Source: JABMPO01 sp964539785 (GTDB lineage: Bacteria > Fidelibacterota > Marinisomatia > Marinisomatales > TCS56). Taken from it: 33,781 bases of DNA. The stretch lies in NCBI GenBank assembly GCA_964539785.1, contig CAZIJQ010000026.1:1-33781 (forward strand), written 5' to 3'. Shown here piece by piece: positions 31,797 through 33,781 of this stretch (position 1 is the first letter of the stretch; every line of letters starts with the position of its first letter). A program made the position numbers and the translations under genes. Under the pieces are notes generated by a model. That model was not told the DNA's origin and did not search any database. It was given only the letters and a program-made list of their open reading frames with translations.

Positions 31797-33683
31797 CTAT
31801 AATTTCGCGATCTCTTTTTCGAGTTTAGTTACCAATTCATCGAGATTGTCGATAACCGCCTGGAAAGTAGCCTCCATTGTTAAATCGACTCCAGCTTTTT
31901 TAAGCTGTTCCATTGGGTAATCGTTACCGCCTGCTTTCAGCAGATCCAGATATTTGTTTATGGCTTTTTTCCGGTCTTTCTTTTTTCCGGTAGTAATGTC
32001 ATTGAACAATTTTGCTGATGAAGCAAAACAGGTGGCGTATTGATATACATAATAGGGATAGAAAAAGAAATGGGGAATGCGTGCCCAGGTAATGTGATAT
32101 AATTCGTCATGGGTTACGTCATCGCCATAATATTGCTGAAGCAAATCGGCATAAATACCATTTAAAACTTCCGCGGTGATTGGTTGACCTTCTTCCACGA
32201 GTTTATGAGCCTGTAATTCGAAATCGGCAAACATAACCTGGGTAATAAATGTTCCAGCGATATTATCAATGGCATGAGATAAAAGAGTTATCTTTTCTTT
32301 GGGATCAGTAGCCTGTTTCAGCAGGTAATCCAGCAGTAAAGCTTCGGCCATGGTAGACGACACTTCAGCAACAAAAAGAGTATAACCGGTCGTATTGAAT
32401 GGTTGAGTCTCGTTGGCATACATCGTGTGAATGGAATGTCCCATTTCATGACCAAGAGTAAACATATCATCCATTGTGTCGCTGTAATTCAATAACATGT
32501 AGGGATGTACTCCATACACACCACCGGAATAAGCTCCACCGCGTTTGCCTTCATTCTCATATACATCTATCCAGCCTCCTGAAAAAGCAGACCGCAATTT
32601 CGATTGATAATCTTTTCCAAGCGGCGCAACCGAATTAATAACAATTTCCTTTACGTCGTCATATTCATAAGATTTATCAAAATCCAGGATAGGGATAGAC
32701 GTGTCATAAAGGTGATATTCTTCCAGTTTTAACACTGCTTTACGGGCGCGATGGTATCGTTTCAATGGATCTGTTCCCTCACGAACCATTTTGACAAGAT
32801 TAGTGTAAACATCTAGCGGAACATTATCACTTTCCAGATTGGCCTCCAACGTCGAGTTGTATTTACGCGCCTGCGCAAAAGCCCAATCACGCTGACAGAT
32901 ACCGTTGTAAGTGGCTGCATAGGTATTTATTGTTTCATTATAAATACCATTCCGCGCTAAAAACACAGCTTCACGATCTTCTTGATTACGATTAGTGCTT
33001 AGCACCTGTCCATACTGCCCGGGTGTAACAGTAATTGTATCCCCGGTGCTGAGAGCAATTTCCGGAAAAACAATATCTGAGGTGGATAATTCGGAATGTA
33101 TCGAGCGTGGAGTGCGGGAGAATCCAGAAAAATATGATAATAATTGTTCCCCCTGTTCATCGAGAACATGAGCTTGCTGCCGATATAGATCCTCTATTCC
33201 GTGTTTATAGATCGATAATCCTTTTTCGGTAGATAACCAAGCTTCCATAGTCTCCCAGGGAATATTCAGCATCTCGGGATCAAACCAGGCAGTTGCTGTA
33301 CCAAATTGAGAAAACAGTATCTGCACGCGCTGCAATTTGCCAGAAATTTCATTATCACGTGTATCAGTATCGCGGGACATACTTACATAACTATAAACTC
33401 CGTCGGCCAGCATTCCCAGTTTATCACCAAGTTTGAAAGCTTTTAGTAAAACGTCAGAACCATCCGCTAGACGACCCTTGAAGGCGGCATATTCGTCCAT
33501 TGTTTCTTTCAGTTCTGTAAAATCAGCTTCCCAGGCATCCCAATCGACATAAATGTCCGTTAAATCCCATTTGTATTCATCCGGAATTTCGGAACGAACC
33601 AATGTCTCAGGTTTGGCAGACAATATCCCAATAAGGGATACAACAATTATTAATAATACAATTGTAAAACGTGTGTGCTTCAT
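31797..33683 (-). CDS. pepF: Exported oligoendopeptidase F-type peptidase (M3)
   Basis: This 628-residue zinc metallopeptidase has the M3 motif H412-E413-M-G-H416 in FTLGHEMGHSIH, with E440 in VAEVSSTMAE as third ligand. The start RSEIPDEYKWDLTDIY (about 30-45) and LLKAGGNDYPMEQLKKAG (near 584-601) are typical of PepF proteins, as is the overall length plus a leader. Most PepF enzymes are cytoplasmic and cut short peptides; this one has a clear signal peptide (~1-24, IVLLIIVVSLIGILSA), so it probably works in the periplasm. GGAAG precedes the ATG. It is a single gene closed by a bidirectional terminator. The upstream 98 bases to the window end hold no other gene. Confidence 0.95.
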   Translation of the reverse strand: MKHTRFTIVLLIIVVSLIGILSAKPETLVRSEIPDEYKWDLTDIYVDWDAWEADFTELKETMDEYAAFKGRLADGSDVLLKAFKLGDKLGMLADGVYSYVSMSRDTDTRDNEISGKLQRVQILFSQFGTATAWFDPEMLNIPWETMEAWLSTEKGLSIYKHGIEDLYRQQAHVLDEQGEQLLSYFSGFSRTPRSIHSELSTSDIVFPEIALSTGDTITVTPGQYGQVLSTNRNQEDREAVFLARNGIYNETINTYAATYNGICQRDWAFAQARKYNSTLEANLESDNVPLDVYTNLVKMVREGTDPLKRYHRARKAVLKLEEYHLYDTSIPILDFDKSYEYDDVKEIVINSVAPLGKDYQSKLRSAFSGGWIDVYENEGKRGGAYSGGVYGVHPYMLLNYSDTMDDMFTLGHEMGHSIHTMYANETQPFNTTGYTLFVAEVSSTMAEALLLDYLLKQATDPKEKITLLSHAIDNIAGTFITQVMFADFELQAHKLVEEGQPITAEVLNGIYADLLQQYYGDDVTHDELYHITWARIPHFFFYPYYVYQYATCFASSAKLFNDITTGKKKDRKKAINKYLDLLKAGGNDYPMEQLKKAGVDLTMEATFQAVIDNLDELVTKLEKEIAKL

Positions 33684-33781
33684 AATCTTCCTGTTTTTAG
33701 TTAATAATTTGTGATTAAAAACGACTGAATTTCAGAAATTACCGCCTTTGATTCCAGTGCTAAAAAAAATGTTATTGTTAA

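Overview
This looks like a chromosomal segment from a Gram-negative bacterium of the FCB superphylum. The nearest guess is a Marinimicrobia-, KSB1-, Calditrichota- or Ignavibacteria-like lineage. The evidence is a type IX-type C-terminal sorting domain (QNFPNPFNP motif) on one secreted protein, a TonB-dependent receptor with a carboxypeptidase-like plug extension beside a DUF4249 lipoprotein, several lipoproteins and beta-barrels, and palindromic intergenic repeats of the GTCATTCTGA...GAAGAATCT kind. GC content looks moderate. GTG and TTG starts are common. I see no rRNA, tRNA, CRISPR array, phage or complete insertion sequence. The assignment is inference, because no marker phylogeny could be run.

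Layout. 1-3458 (+): a hairpin-rich leader, a DoxX/YkgB-like membrane protein, a small membrane protein, and a large secreted class C beta-lactamase-fold hydrolase. 3460-5593 (-): an HD-domain protein and leucyl aminopeptidase PepA. 5773-5970 (+): a small Cys-rich protein behind an inverted-repeat promoter. 6090-8027 (-): acetyl-CoA synthetase. 8344-9746 (-): an overlapping lipoprotein/PEGA pair. 10055-11806 (-): a UMF1-type transporter and an HMA metal-binding protein. 11895-14807 (-): a NamZ-family (GH171) exo-muramidase coupled to a predicted outer-membrane protein. 14808-15142: a cluster of three palindromic repeats. 15143-16000 (-): an alpha/beta hydrolase. 16049-20155 (-): an operon of a frameshifted envelope protein, a TonB-dependent receptor and a DUF4249 lipoprotein. 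20305-24015 (-): a run of five closely spaced genes (stand-alone TrpF-like protein, VanX-type dipeptidase, Eis-like acetyltransferase, CBS protein, lipoprotein). 24158-26291 (-): an ABC ATPase, a permease and a deoxyribosyltransferase-like protein joined by ATGA overlaps. 26382-29096 (-): DNA polymerase I. 29426-31712 (+): an MBL-fold hydrolase, a 23-codon ORF and an 18-residue-repeat TMGG protein. 31797-33683 (-): an exported oligoendopeptidase F-type peptidase.

Themes. Several products fit cell-wall and peptide salvage outside the cytoplasm: the NamZ-like muramidase, an AmiE/YbbE-like hydrolase, a D-Ala-D-Ala dipeptidase, an exported PepF, and PepA inside. A second theme is envelope transport: the TonB receptor with DUF4249, two predicted barrel-type proteins, the ABC exporter, and UMF1 with HMA.

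The best leads for new biology are: (1) a gene split by a -1 frame change exactly at an A AAA AAC heptamer inside an A8 run; (2) an ABC ATPase in which the Q-loop Gln is His and the H-loop His is Gln; (3) a secreted 18-residue TMGG repeat protein preceded by a 23-codon ORF with a strong ribosome binding site; (4) a branched structured RNA that ends as a terminator downstream of the HMA gene; and (5) the palindromic repeat cluster. No defence or mobile system is visible.
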